The notes below the pieces were generated by a model. The model ran no database searches. It had not been told where the DNA came from and saw only the letters and a list, made by a program, of their open reading frames with translations. Position numbers and translations under genes: made by a program. Below are positions 55,013-62,399 of a DNA stretch of 64,000 nt, piece after piece (within the stretch, counting starts at the first letter, position 1; each line of letters begins with the position of its first letter). This DNA is from Bradyrhizobiaceae bacterium (lineage in GTDB: Bacteria > Pseudomonadota > Alphaproteobacteria > Rhizobiales > Xanthobacteraceae), in NCBI GenBank assembly GCA_020853885.1, contig JADYXZ010000002.1, positions 1 through 64,000 of the forward strand. Direction: 5' to 3'.

Positions 55013-55618
55013 TCAGTAGGAAGCGCCGCCCGCGCGCAAGTCCTCGGGCACCTGGTCGATCGGGATTCCCGCGTTGATCACGAGATAGCTTGCCAGCGCC
55101 TCGCGCTCCTGCTTCGATAACTTGATCTCGATGTGGCTCGGCTTGTTCATGGTGCCGAGCCAGTGTTCCTTAGTGCGGTCCTGCGTCACGGTAACCGTGA
55201 TGATGTGGCAGGACTGGCAATATTCGAGCGCGAGGTCGCGGCCGTCGTGCGGCAGGACCTTCCGCCAGTCCGCCTTGGCGAGGTCCGCCGGTATCTTGCC
55301 GGCCGCGAGCGGCATATTGAACGACAGATAGTCCGCCAGCGTGAGCAATTCCTGCTCGTCCAGGTCCTTCAGCGTGGCGACGGTCTTCGCGCGGTCCTTG
55401 AGATATTGCACCCACTCGTCGCGGCTCCGCTTGCCGCTCAGCAAGGCGCGCGCCTCCGCTGCCGGTGGTTTGCCCTCCAGCACCTGGCTCAGGAGCGAGC
55501 GGCCGCCAAGTGGGATGAAATCGAAGATCGGGTCATATTCCTGCGCCCGCAGCGGCGCGACGATGGCTGTGGCGAGAATGGCGACAGCGGCGAGTGCGGA
55601 AAGTCGTTTCGCATGCAT
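55013..55618 (-). CDS. Exported monohaem c-type cytochrome B
   Basis: 201 residues with a Sec signal peptide (RLSALAAVAILATAIVAPLR, cleavage after RAQ). One haem-binding CQSCH at 134-138. The N-terminal half (FIPLGGRSLLSQVLEGKPPA and DYLSFNMPLAAG) resembles the N-terminal half of the cytochrome encoded at 55668-56246, so the two are paralogues. Periplasmic electron carrier by inference. Each has one haem half and one haemless half with a similar YL-x-x-N ending, as if an ancestral dihaem protein lost a site. Not an ordinary cytochrome c2. Confidence 0.85.
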   Translation of the reverse strand: MHAKRLSALAAVAILATAIVAPLRAQEYDPIFDFIPLGGRSLLSQVLEGKPPAAEARALLSGKRSRDEWVQYLKDRAKTVATLKDLDEQELLTLADYLSFNMPLAAGKIPADLAKADWRKVLPHDGRDLALEYCQSCHIITVTVTQDRTKEHWLGTMNKPSHIEIKLSKQEREALASYLVINAGIPIDQVPEDLRAGGASY

Positions 55619-55667
55619 GGCTTCCGCTCCTTTCTTTGCTGATCCTCTTGCAACGCGCGGTGTCCTG

Positions 55668-56246
55668 TCAGAACCGCAGATCCGGCGGCACGTCCTCGAT
55701 CTTCATCGGCATGTTGATTTCCGAGTAGCGGGAGAATTCCTCCCGTTCCTTTCCCGTCATCTTCAACTCGCGATGGAACGGCGACTGAAACATGTTCATC
55801 CACGCCTGATAGGAGCGGGCCTGCGTCAGATGGCTCGTGAACAGTGAATGGCAGAATTGACACTCATAGAAGCCCAGTTCACGGCCGTCGCGCGGCAGGG
55901 CGGCATCGAGGTCCTCGCGCTTCGCGGCCTTCGTGGCGATCAGCTCCGGGTTCTCCACCGGCATGTTGATTGCAAGATAGGCGGCGAGCGTCTGCTGCTC
56001 GCGTTCGCTCAGGCTCTTGGCGTGGCCGGCCACCGCCTGGCGCCATTCCGCCTCGCCGCGCTTGGCGGAAAGGATGCCGAGCAGCTCCTTCGTGTCAGGC
56101 GGGCTGCCGAGGATCTCCAGCAGAAGCGCCTTGCCGCCCTTCGGCATGAAATTGTAGTCGAGCTGCGACAGCGCCGGCGCAATCCCCGCGAGGAGCCCGG
56201 CGAACGCCGCAAGAACCGACCACTTTCGCCGTTTCCTCGAAGTCAT
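55668..56246 (-). CDS. Exported monohaem c-type cytochrome A
   Basis: 192 residues with a signal peptide (RRKWSVLAAFAGLLAGIAPA). Haem motif CQFCH at 129-133; a conserved INMP occurs in both halves and offers Met ligands. It shares the MPKGGKALLLEILGSPPDTK-type N-terminal half with cytochrome B. Its start overlaps the zinc-ribbon gene by 4 nt (ATGA), so translation of the two is coupled. Position inside the E1 operon suggests it accepts electrons from, or passes electrons for, the exported ThDP enzyme. Confidence 0.85.
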   Translation of the reverse strand: MTSRKRRKWSVLAAFAGLLAGIAPALSQLDYNFMPKGGKALLLEILGSPPDTKELLGILSAKRGEAEWRQAVAGHAKSLSEREQQTLAAYLAINMPVENPELIATKAAKREDLDAALPRDGRELGFYECQFCHSLFTSHLTQARSYQAWMNMFQSPFHRELKMTGKEREEFSRYSEINMPMKIEDVPPDLRF

Positions 56247-56557
56247 GCATCGCCCTGTGAGGCAATCCGATCGCTGAACGAAAAGACCGGGACACGCAGC
56301 TCCCGGCGTGCCTTCTCTTCGGGAAAACCGTCGCCGCGCAAGAGATCGAGCACCACGATAGCGCTGTCGTCGAAATACTGCTCATGGCAATTTTCGCATA
56401 CGACCGCCGGGATGTCTTCGACGACGACGAGTCGGTCGCCATGCCAGAACGCAGACCGCACGCGCGCTTCATAAATATCGCTGCTGCCGCAGTTGCTGCA
56501 GCGCGCGACGGGCTGTTCTTCCGTTTCGATCTCGATCTCGACAATGCGTTGCGTCAT
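56243..56557 (-). CDS. YgiT-type zinc-ribbon protein
   Basis: 104 residues starting MTQRIVEIEIETEEQPVARC. Two CxxC pairs (RCSNCGSSD and VVCENCHEQYF) form a YgiT-like zinc ribbon as found in the MqsA antitoxin N-terminus, but no helix-turn-helix domain and no toxin gene follow. The C-terminal part (VVLDLLRGDGFPEEKARREL) is helical. No export signal, so it is cytoplasmic; it could be a regulator or an assembly factor for the operon. The start overlaps nothing upstream and the 3' end overlaps the cytochrome A start. Confidence 0.78.
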   Translation of the reverse strand: MTQRIVEIEIETEEQPVARCSNCGSSDIYEARVRSAFWHGDRLVVVEDIPAVVCENCHEQYFDDSAIVVLDLLRGDGFPEEKARRELRVPVFSFSDRIASQGDA

Positions 56558-56592
56558 TGGATGTTGCGCTCCGCGCGCTGAACTGAGTTGCA

Positions 56593-56628
56593 GGGCCGCG
56601 GCCGCGGGAGGGTCGATCCCCGCGGCCC
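56593..56628 (-). other. Intra-operon hairpin between E1-beta and the zinc-ribbon gene
   Basis: GGGCCGCGG (56593-56601) and CCGCGGCCC (56620-56628) form a perfect 9-bp stem in the 88-nt gap. No T-run follows on the minus strand, so it is not a terminator; it may set relative mRNA levels of the E1 genes and the cytochrome genes. Confidence 0.5.
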
Positions 56629-56645
56629 GGTGTCGTGCCGCCGGC

Positions 56646-57617
56646 TCAGCCGACGAGCTTCTTGGCGGCGCCGACAATGTGGCCGGCATTCGGCCGCATC
56701 CACAGGAACATTTCCGGCGATGCGGGCGGCGCCGCGTCGGGGAAGGCGATGCGCTTGTATCGTGCGCCGTCGACGTTCTCGGCAACGCGGGCGATCACTT
56801 CGGCTGCCGGGCCGAGCGTGTAGTAGGACTGATCGACCGCCAGCAGCCGCTTGGTCTTCTGGACCGACTTGACGAGCGTCTCGGTGTCCATCGGCTTCAG
56901 CGAACGCAGATCGATCGTCTCGACCTTCATGCCGGCCTTCTTCAGCTCTTCCGTCGCCTTCAGCACCTCGGGCATGCCGGCGCCGGAGCCGACGATGGTG
57001 ATGTCGCTGCCTTCCGAGCGGATTGCGGCCTTGTCGAGCGGGGTCTCGAACGGCTCGTCGGGCACGTCCTCGATCAGGTCGCGCAGGCCGGCCGCATACA
57101 GATAGACAACCGGATCGCGAGAACGCAGCGACGCGTGCATCAAGCCTTTGGCATCGGTGGGGTTCGACGGAATCACCGTCCGCACGCCGGGGATGTGGGC
57201 GTAGTAGGTGTCTTCCTCGTAGCACGAATGCTGGACGCCAAACCCGGGCGTCTGTCCGGTCATTTCGATCACGAACACGACCGGCATCTCCGCGTCGCCG
57301 CCGGTCTTCATGCGCAACTTGCCCACTTCGTTCTGGATCAGTTCGAAGGGCATCATTGAGCCTTGGTAAGGGATGTACGTCGCGGCCTTGGAGCCAGCGA
57401 GTCCGGCGCCGAGCACACAAGCCGCCATCCAATACTCGTCGATGCCGGTATTAACGACCCGCTTGCGCCCGAATTCGCGCTCGAGATTGATCACGGGTCT
57501 TCCCGGTGTCGATGCCACCGGCGGAGTCAACTCGAAGACCCAGATCATGTTCTTGTCTTTTTGCATTTCGGACTGCACGGCCTCGAGGGCCGCGTACATG
57601 AAGCTCTTGCGTGCCAT
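56646..57617 (-). CDS. ThDP-dependent 2-oxoacid dehydrogenase E1 beta-like subunit
   Basis: 323 residues of the transketolase central/C-terminal type. RVVNTGIDEYWMAACVLGAG carries the Glu that activates ThDP (about residue 61), GFGVQHSCYEEDTYYAHIPG is the conserved second block and ITIVGSGAGMPEVLKATEEL begins the C-terminal domain. The usual EDVG start motif is replaced (FELTPPVAST), so it is divergent from pyruvate dehydrogenase. It has no signal peptide and could be carried through the Tat pathway as a folded complex with the alpha subunit. No E2 or E3 genes are present in the window. Confidence 0.88.
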   Translation of the reverse strand: MARKSFMYAALEAVQSEMQKDKNMIWVFELTPPVASTPGRPVINLEREFGRKRVVNTGIDEYWMAACVLGAGLAGSKAATYIPYQGSMMPFELIQNEVGKLRMKTGGDAEMPVVFVIEMTGQTPGFGVQHSCYEEDTYYAHIPGVRTVIPSNPTDAKGLMHASLRSRDPVVYLYAAGLRDLIEDVPDEPFETPLDKAAIRSEGSDITIVGSGAGMPEVLKATEELKKAGMKVETIDLRSLKPMDTETLVKSVQKTKRLLAVDQSYYTLGPAAEVIARVAENVDGARYKRIAFPDAAPPASPEMFLWMRPNAGHIVGAAKKLVG

Positions 57618-57673
57618 CTTCGTTCTCCCAATTCCTTGATGTTGCGGGGGTTGGCCGGATCGTCAGACCCGGC

Positions 57674-58894
57674 CTAACCGAATTGGCGAGGGGGAACGGA
57701 TCCCTCGACGAAGACGTTCTTCAGCCCGTCTTCCGGCTTGCACATTGGTTGCTTGTCGGCCCACGCAAACGCTTCGACCATTTCCTTCTTGGCGGCCGCT
57801 TCGATTTCGTCCGCCTTGGCGCGATCGAAGACTTTCCAGCTGATGAGGGCGTTGCGGCTGATGTCGACCGGGTCGCGAGCCATCCAAGCACGCAATTCGC
57901 GTTCCGGACGGAACGATGTGATCGCTAGCGGATCGTAACCGAACGCACCGAGCTCGCCGGGCTTCGCACCAGGCGCGCCCCAATGATTGTAATAGCGGTA
58001 GGTCTTCGCCTCGATCAGTGTCGGGCCTTCGCCGGCGCGGGCGCGGTCCACCGCGGTCTTCGCGGCATTGTAAACCTGGAACACGTCCTGTCCGTCGACG
58101 ACGACGCCGGGAATGCCATAGGTCTTCGCCGCTTCGGCGATGTCCTTCATCGGGACCGAGTAGGAGTAGTGCGCATACTGATGGTAGAGATTGTTCTCGA
58201 TTACGTAGATGAACGGCAGCTTCAACAGCGCCGCGTTGTTCAGCGTGCTATGGAATTGCGGCGTAGCGTAAGTGCCATCACCTCCGTAGTTCACGACAAC
58301 CTGCTTGCTGTCGCGGGCCCGGATGGCGAAGGCGGAGCCAGTCGCAATCACCGGGCCGGGTCCGATCATTCCGTCAGCGCCCATGAAGCCGACCGACTTG
58401 TCTGCGATGTGCATTTCACCGCCGTAGCCCTTGTTCAGACCGGTGGCGCGGAAGTCGTATTCCGCCGCCATCTTCTTGACGTCGACGCCCTTAGCGATCG
58501 CGTGGCCGGAAGGCCGGTGCGTGCTGTAGACGAGGTCGGCCTCCATGAGGCCCCCGGTGTTCTTGAGTGCGGCGGAGACACCCGTCGCGACAGCTTCCTG
58601 GCCGACATAGAAATGGTTGTAGCCGCGGTAGCCGGGCTCGGTGAGCATCTTGTCCACGCAAGTCCGTTCGAACCAGCGGATGCGCTGGATCGTCGTGTAC
58701 ATGTGGATCAGCTGATCGTTGCTGAGATCCTTGGCCCAGAAGCCGATCTCGCCGTTCGCCCATGCTGCCTTGCTTGCGAGTGAAACGGCGGCACCGGCGC
58801 CGGCGAGACCTTGCAGAAATATTCGTCGCGTCGCCGACGAGGCGGCGGGAAGATCGTCTTGCGATTTTTGCGGAATGTCGCTGCGCTCGGACAT
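57674..58894 (-). CDS. ThDP-dependent 2-oxoacid dehydrogenase E1 alpha-like subunit with Tat signal peptide
   Basis: 406 residues. The first 46 are a twin-arginine signal: ATRRIFLQG at 21-29, hydrophobic stretch LAGAGAAVSLAS and a cleavage-like AAWA-N at 43-47. From about residue 50 it is a normal E1 alpha: VGQEAVATGVSAALK, STHRPSGHAIAKG, GYGGEMHIADKSVGFMGADG and the ThDP/Mg motif GDG at 205-207 to ENN at 233-235. Cytosolic E1 enzymes have no such leader, so export of the folded, cofactor-loaded enzyme is predicted. First gene of a seven-gene operon with two exported cytochromes; an FNR-type box lies about 100 nt upstream. Confidence 0.9.
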   Translation of the reverse strand: MSERSDIPQKSQDDLPAASSATRRIFLQGLAGAGAAVSLASKAAWANGEIGFWAKDLSNDQLIHMYTTIQRIRWFERTCVDKMLTEPGYRGYNHFYVGQEAVATGVSAALKNTGGLMEADLVYSTHRPSGHAIAKGVDVKKMAAEYDFRATGLNKGYGGEMHIADKSVGFMGADGMIGPGPVIATGSAFAIRARDSKQVVVNYGGDGTYATPQFHSTLNNAALLKLPFIYVIENNLYHQYAHYSYSVPMKDIAEAAKTYGIPGVVVDGQDVFQVYNAAKTAVDRARAGEGPTLIEAKTYRYYNHWGAPGAKPGELGAFGYDPLAITSFRPERELRAWMARDPVDISRNALISWKVFDRAKADEIEAAAKKEMVEAFAWADKQPMCKPEDGLKNVFVEGSVPPRQFG

Positions 58895-58988
58895 GGCGTT
58901 GTCTCCAATCGAGTGCGTAAGCCCAGACGTGAAAAGACGCAGAAATTTGCTTATTGGATAACGATGAAGTTTGTCGCCGCTGTGATCA

Positions 58989-59002
58989 TTGATCCATGTC
59001 AA
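58989..59002 (-). promoter_or_regulatory. FNR/Dnr-type box upstream of the Tat-E1 operon
   Basis: On the minus strand TTGACATGGATCAA matches TTGAY-N4-RTCAA, the CRP/FNR-family anaerobic activator site. Its centre is about 101 nt before the E1 alpha start. Nearly the same sequence occurs at 59872-59885. Confidence 0.72.
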
Positions 59003-59047
59003 CCGTTCCAAGCACTGACGAATCCGTGAATGAGACACGCGCAACTG

Positions 59048-59100
59048 CGCGTGTGCACTGCACACGCGGTGCGATGACATGCAATCGTCATTTTTTTTTT
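59048..59100 (+). other. Hairpins followed by a T10 tract in the E1-nitroreductase gap
   Basis: CGCGTGTGC (59048-59056) pairs with GCACACGCG (59060-59068). Then ATGAC and GTCAT form a small stem ending in ten T residues (59091-59100). The T-run is on the plus strand, while both neighbouring genes are on the minus strand, so it would end only a plus-strand transcript. Confidence 0.5.
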
Positions 59101-59144
59101 GCGCAGTCTTCAGCAGGAAGCTGCGCGCGCGGTTGGAGTGACGG

Positions 59145-59804
59145 CTATTTCGGATAGCCGACAGGCTGCGTGTAGGTCAGAATCTGATCGGTGCGAAGGT
59201 TGATCGCCGGCGGCAGCGCCTTGCGATCGACGCTGCCAAGGATAACCGTGCCGAGCCCCGCCGAAGCTGCAAAGAGATAGACGTTCTGTCCGATGATCGC
59301 CGCGTCGGCAATCGCATTTTGATTCTGCTCTTCTTCCGACTGCTTCGGCATGCGCACCCGGTCGGCGACATAAATGAGGACCACGGGCGCATTGCGAACG
59401 AACGGTAGGACGCTGGTCTTTGCGCGGACGTCGCCGCTCACGTGCGGCCGGAGCTCGTTTGCTTTGGGGTCGTATATTCTTACCGCATCCGGCGTGGCGA
59501 CATAGATGTCGATCTCGTTGGCGCCGCGCGCCGATGGCGCCGTGCGGCCGCCGCTTTCGGGCCGGTTGATCCCGAACGCCGCCCACAGAAGATTGGACAG
59601 CACCTGCGGCGGAAGCGCCCGATCATCGTAGAGACGGGTCGATTTCCGCAACGTCAATGCATCCATCAGCGGCATGCCGCCCTTCGTCTCCGGCGCAGGC
59701 AGCTTGATCGTCTCTTGCGCCACGGCCGGCGCCGGCGCGAGGAGAAGGAGAGCCGAGGTGAGCGCTGCCGCCAAACCGGCACGCAGAATAGTGCGGCCAA
59801 CCAT
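59145..59804 (-). CDS. Exported nitroreductase-like protein (SagB/ThcOx type)
   Basis: 219 residues with a Sec signal peptide (RTILRAGLAAALTSALLLLA, cleavage after AVAQ). MDALTLRKSTRLYDDRALPP and VLSNLLWAAFGINRP are the FMN-binding start of the SagB/ThcOx branch of nitroreductases; DAAIIGQNVYLFAASAGLGT completes the fold. Export of an FMN enzyme by Sec is unusual and suggests periplasmic flavin loading or a non-flavin role. The ATG at 59804 has GGAGGC upstream. It lies upstream of the Tat-E1 operon on the same strand and shares an FNR-type box type with it. Confidence 0.85.
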   Translation of the reverse strand: MVGRTILRAGLAAALTSALLLLAPAPAVAQETIKLPAPETKGGMPLMDALTLRKSTRLYDDRALPPQVLSNLLWAAFGINRPESGGRTAPSARGANEIDIYVATPDAVRIYDPKANELRPHVSGDVRAKTSVLPFVRNAPVVLIYVADRVRMPKQSEEEQNQNAIADAAIIGQNVYLFAASAGLGTVILGSVDRKALPPAINLRTDQILTYTQPVGYPK

Positions 59805-59871
59805 CGTTGCCTCCTGCGGTATGATTGAAGATCGATCGGCCAATCTCTAGGGATCATTCGAGTTTGATACG

Positions 59872-59885
59872 TTGACATGCATCAA
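59872..59885. promoter_or_regulatory. FNR/Dnr-type box between the nitroreductase and radical SAM genes
   Basis: TTGACATGCATCAA matches TTGAY-N4-RTCAA and differs from the box at 58989-59002 at only one base when both are read as TTGAC. It lies 68 nt from the nitroreductase start and 77 nt from the radical SAM start, so it could serve either or both. Confidence 0.72.
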
Positions 59886-59961
59886 AAGCGGCCGCTATCA
59901 GCCCGCAAGCGGCGCATGGCCTTCTCGATCTGCATGATCATCATGCGCGGATGACGGAACC

Positions 59962-61320
59962 ATGACCACATCGGAAGTGTCAGGTCTCGATCTGCCGCGA
60001 CCCGGCGAGACGCCGCCGAGCTTCCACGTGGTGGCGAAGCCGAGCGGTGCCGCCTGCAACATCGACTGCACGTATTGCTTCTTCCTGTCGAAGGAAGCGC
60101 TCTACCCGGACGGCGGACAGAGAATGTCCGATGCGACGCTCGAAGCCTACATCCGCCAGCTGCTCGAATCCCACCGCACCGACGATGTCACCATCGCCTG
60201 GCAGGGCGGCGAGCCCACGTTGATGGGTCTGGATTTCTTCCGCAGGGCGAACGAGCTCGTGGCGGAGTACCGCCGCCCCAACCAACGCGTCCAGCAGACG
60301 TTCCAGACCAACGGCATTGCGCTGGATGATGCCTGGTGCGCTTTCCTCAAGGAGAACCGCTTCCTCGTCGGCCTCAGCATCGACGGTCCGCGCGAGCTGC
60401 ATGACGCCTATCGCGTGACCCGCTCCGGCAAAGGCACCTTCGATCTGGTGCTTAGCGGCTGGCACCAGCTTCGGGACCATCAGGTCGACGTCAACATCCT
60501 GTGTGCGGTTAACGCCGCCAATCAGCTGCACGGCCGGCGCATCTACCGCTTCTTCCGCGATGAGCTTGGCGCCACCTGGATGCAGTTCATTCCGATCGTC
60601 GAGCGGGCCACGCCCGCGACCATCGCCGTCGCCAACGCGGGCTGGCGGCCGCGGCCGGATGCGGCGCGGCTGCTCTACACGCAGACCGGCGATCTGGTCA
60701 CTGATCGCTCCGTCGGCAGCAGGCAATACGGCCGGTTCCTGATCGACATTTTCGAGGATTGGGTGCGGCGCGATGTCGGAAAGGTCTTCGTCCAGCAGTT
60801 CGACGTGACGCTCGAGGCGCACTTCGGCCGTCACGTGTTATGCGCGCACGCGCCGACATGCGGATTCTGTCCAGCGCTCGAATACAACGGCGACCTTTAC
60901 GTCTGCGATCATTACGTCGAGCCCGGTTTCAGGCTCGGCAATATCCGCGAGCGGCACATGCTCGGAATGGTCGCCTCGCCGGAAATGCGGAAGTTCGGCG
61001 ACGACAAGCGCGGCGCCCTGACGAAGCAGTGCCGCGCCTGCAACGTGCGGCCGTTCTGCAACGGGGGCTGCCCGAAAGACCGCTTCCTCGAATCGCGCGA
61101 CGGCGAGCCCGGCCAGAACTACCTGTGTGAAGGATTTTATGAATTCTTCAGCCATGTGCGCCCGGCAATGCACGTGATGGCCAGCCTGCTCCAGCACAAC
61201 CAGCCGCCCGCCCGCGTGATGGAGTGGATGGCGGCCGCCGACGCCGGGCGCAGCCGCAACGACCCTTGCTCCTGCAACAGCGGGCGGAAGTTCAAGAAAT
61301 GCCACGGCCGGGTACAATAG
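59962..61320 (+). CDS. Anaerobic sulfatase-maturase-like radical SAM protein with SEC-C tail
   Basis: 452 residues. The radical SAM cluster motif is CNIDCTYC (Cys at 32, 36, 39). WQGGEPTLMGLDFFRRANEL and FQTNGIALDD are typical of anSME enzymes, and the SPASM region has CGFCPALEYNGDLYVCDHYV and CRACNVRPFCNGGCPKDRFL for two more clusters. A C-terminal SEC-C zinc motif (RNDPCSCNSGRKFKKCHG) is appended. anSMEs convert Cys or Ser to formylglycine in sulfatases, but no sulfatase is encoded in the window, so a different target protein nearby is possible. Confidence 0.9.
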   Translation: MTTSEVSGLDLPRPGETPPSFHVVAKPSGAACNIDCTYCFFLSKEALYPDGGQRMSDATLEAYIRQLLESHRTDDVTIAWQGGEPTLMGLDFFRRANELVAEYRRPNQRVQQTFQTNGIALDDAWCAFLKENRFLVGLSIDGPRELHDAYRVTRSGKGTFDLVLSGWHQLRDHQVDVNILCAVNAANQLHGRRIYRFFRDELGATWMQFIPIVERATPATIAVANAGWRPRPDAARLLYTQTGDLVTDRSVGSRQYGRFLIDIFEDWVRRDVGKVFVQQFDVTLEAHFGRHVLCAHAPTCGFCPALEYNGDLYVCDHYVEPGFRLGNIRERHMLGMVASPEMRKFGDDKRGALTKQCRACNVRPFCNGGCPKDRFLESRDGEPGQNYLCEGFYEFFSHVRPAMHVMASLLQHNQPPARVMEWMAAADAGRSRNDPCSCNSGRKFKKCHGRVQ

Positions 61321-61361
61321 GCGGACCGGACTGACCGGGAAATTCTGGAGCAGGAGTCGCC

Positions 61362-62396
61362 GTGAACAAGCTGCTGCCGACCACGCTCGTGGGAAGCTAC
61401 GCCCAGCCCGACTGGCTGATCGACCGCAAGCGCCTGGCCGACATCGTGCCGCCGCGGGCCCGTGCGCGCGAGCTGTGGCGCGTGCCGGAGCCGTGGCTCG
61501 AGCAGGCGCAGGACGACGCGACGATTCTCGCTATCCGCGATCAGGAGCGCGCCGGCATCGACATCGTCTCCGACGGCGAGATGCGGCGCGAGAGCTACTC
61601 CAACCGCTTCGCGACCGAGCTGGAAGGCATGGACAACGACAACCCGGCGCAGGTTCCGGCGCGCACGCCCGGCCGCTTCCAGATCGTGCCGCGCGTCGTC
61701 GGCAGGATCCGCCGCAAGGGTCCGGTGCAGGTGCGCGACGCAGCGTTCCTGCGCGCCGCCACTGACCGGCCGGTCAAGATGACGATCCCCGGTCCGTTCA
61801 CGATGACGCAGCAGCTCTACAATGAATATTATAAAGACGAAGTCGCGCTCGCCATGGACTGCGCCGACGCCCTCAATGCCGAGATCAAGGATTTGTTCGC
61901 GGCCGGCGTCGACGTGGTGCAGCTCGATGAGCCGTTCCTGCAGGCGCGTCCGGAAGAGGCGCGGCGCTTCGGCGTACAGGCGATCAACCGTGCGCTCGAT
62001 GGCGTCAAGGGAACGACCGCCGTGCACATCTGCTTCGGTTACGCCGCCCGTGTGAAGGACAAGCCGACCGGCTATTCGTTTCTCGCCGAGCTGGAGCAAT
62101 CGAAGGCTGACCAGATCTCCATCGAGACGGCGCAGGCGCACCTTGATTGCGCGGTGCTGGAGAAGCTCCCGAGCAAGCAGATCATGCTCGGCGTGATCGA
62201 CCTGGCGGACATGAACGTCGAGACGCCGGAGGAGGTCGCGGCCCGCATTCGCCGCGCGTTGCCCTACGCGCCGGCGGAGCGCATCGTTGTCGCCCCTGAC
62301 TGCGGAATGAAGTATCTGCCGCGCGACATTGCCTTCGGGAAGATGAAGGCGATGGTGGAGGGCGCCGCGCTCGTGCGCCGCGAGCTCGGCCGCTGA
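61362..62396 (+). CDS. MetE-core-like methyltransferase (cobalamin-independent methionine synthase C-terminal domain only)
   Basis: 344 residues from a GTG with GGAG ahead. It starts VNKLLPTTLVGSYAQPDWLI, the usual beginning of stand-alone MetE core proteins. Zinc ligands are visible as His-x-Cys in AVHICFGY and Cys in VVAPDCGMKYL; IPGPFTMTQQLYNEYYKDEV and VVQLDEPFLQ are conserved. It lacks the N-terminal half of full MetE. Core-only homologues use other methyl donors or substrates. It converges with the acyl-CoA synthetase gene 3 nt downstream. Confidence 0.9.
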   Translation: MNKLLPTTLVGSYAQPDWLIDRKRLADIVPPRARARELWRVPEPWLEQAQDDATILAIRDQERAGIDIVSDGEMRRESYSNRFATELEGMDNDNPAQVPARTPGRFQIVPRVVGRIRRKGPVQVRDAAFLRAATDRPVKMTIPGPFTMTQQLYNEYYKDEVALAMDCADALNAEIKDLFAAGVDVVQLDEPFLQARPEEARRFGVQAINRALDGVKGTTAVHICFGYAARVKDKPTGYSFLAELEQSKADQISIETAQAHLDCAVLEKLPSKQIMLGVIDLADMNVETPEEVAARIRRALPYAPAERIVVAPDCGMKYLPRDIAFGKMKAMVEGAALVRRELGR

Positions 62397-62399
62397 GGC

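Noticed and set aside
56243..56557. Toxin-antitoxin pair based on the YgiT-type zinc ribbon
   Set aside because: No MqsR-like toxin or antitoxin DNA-binding domain is present; the neighbours are cytochrome and E1 genes.
59091..59100. T10 tract as terminator of the nitroreductase gene
   Set aside because: The T-run is on the plus strand while the gene is transcribed on the minus strand.
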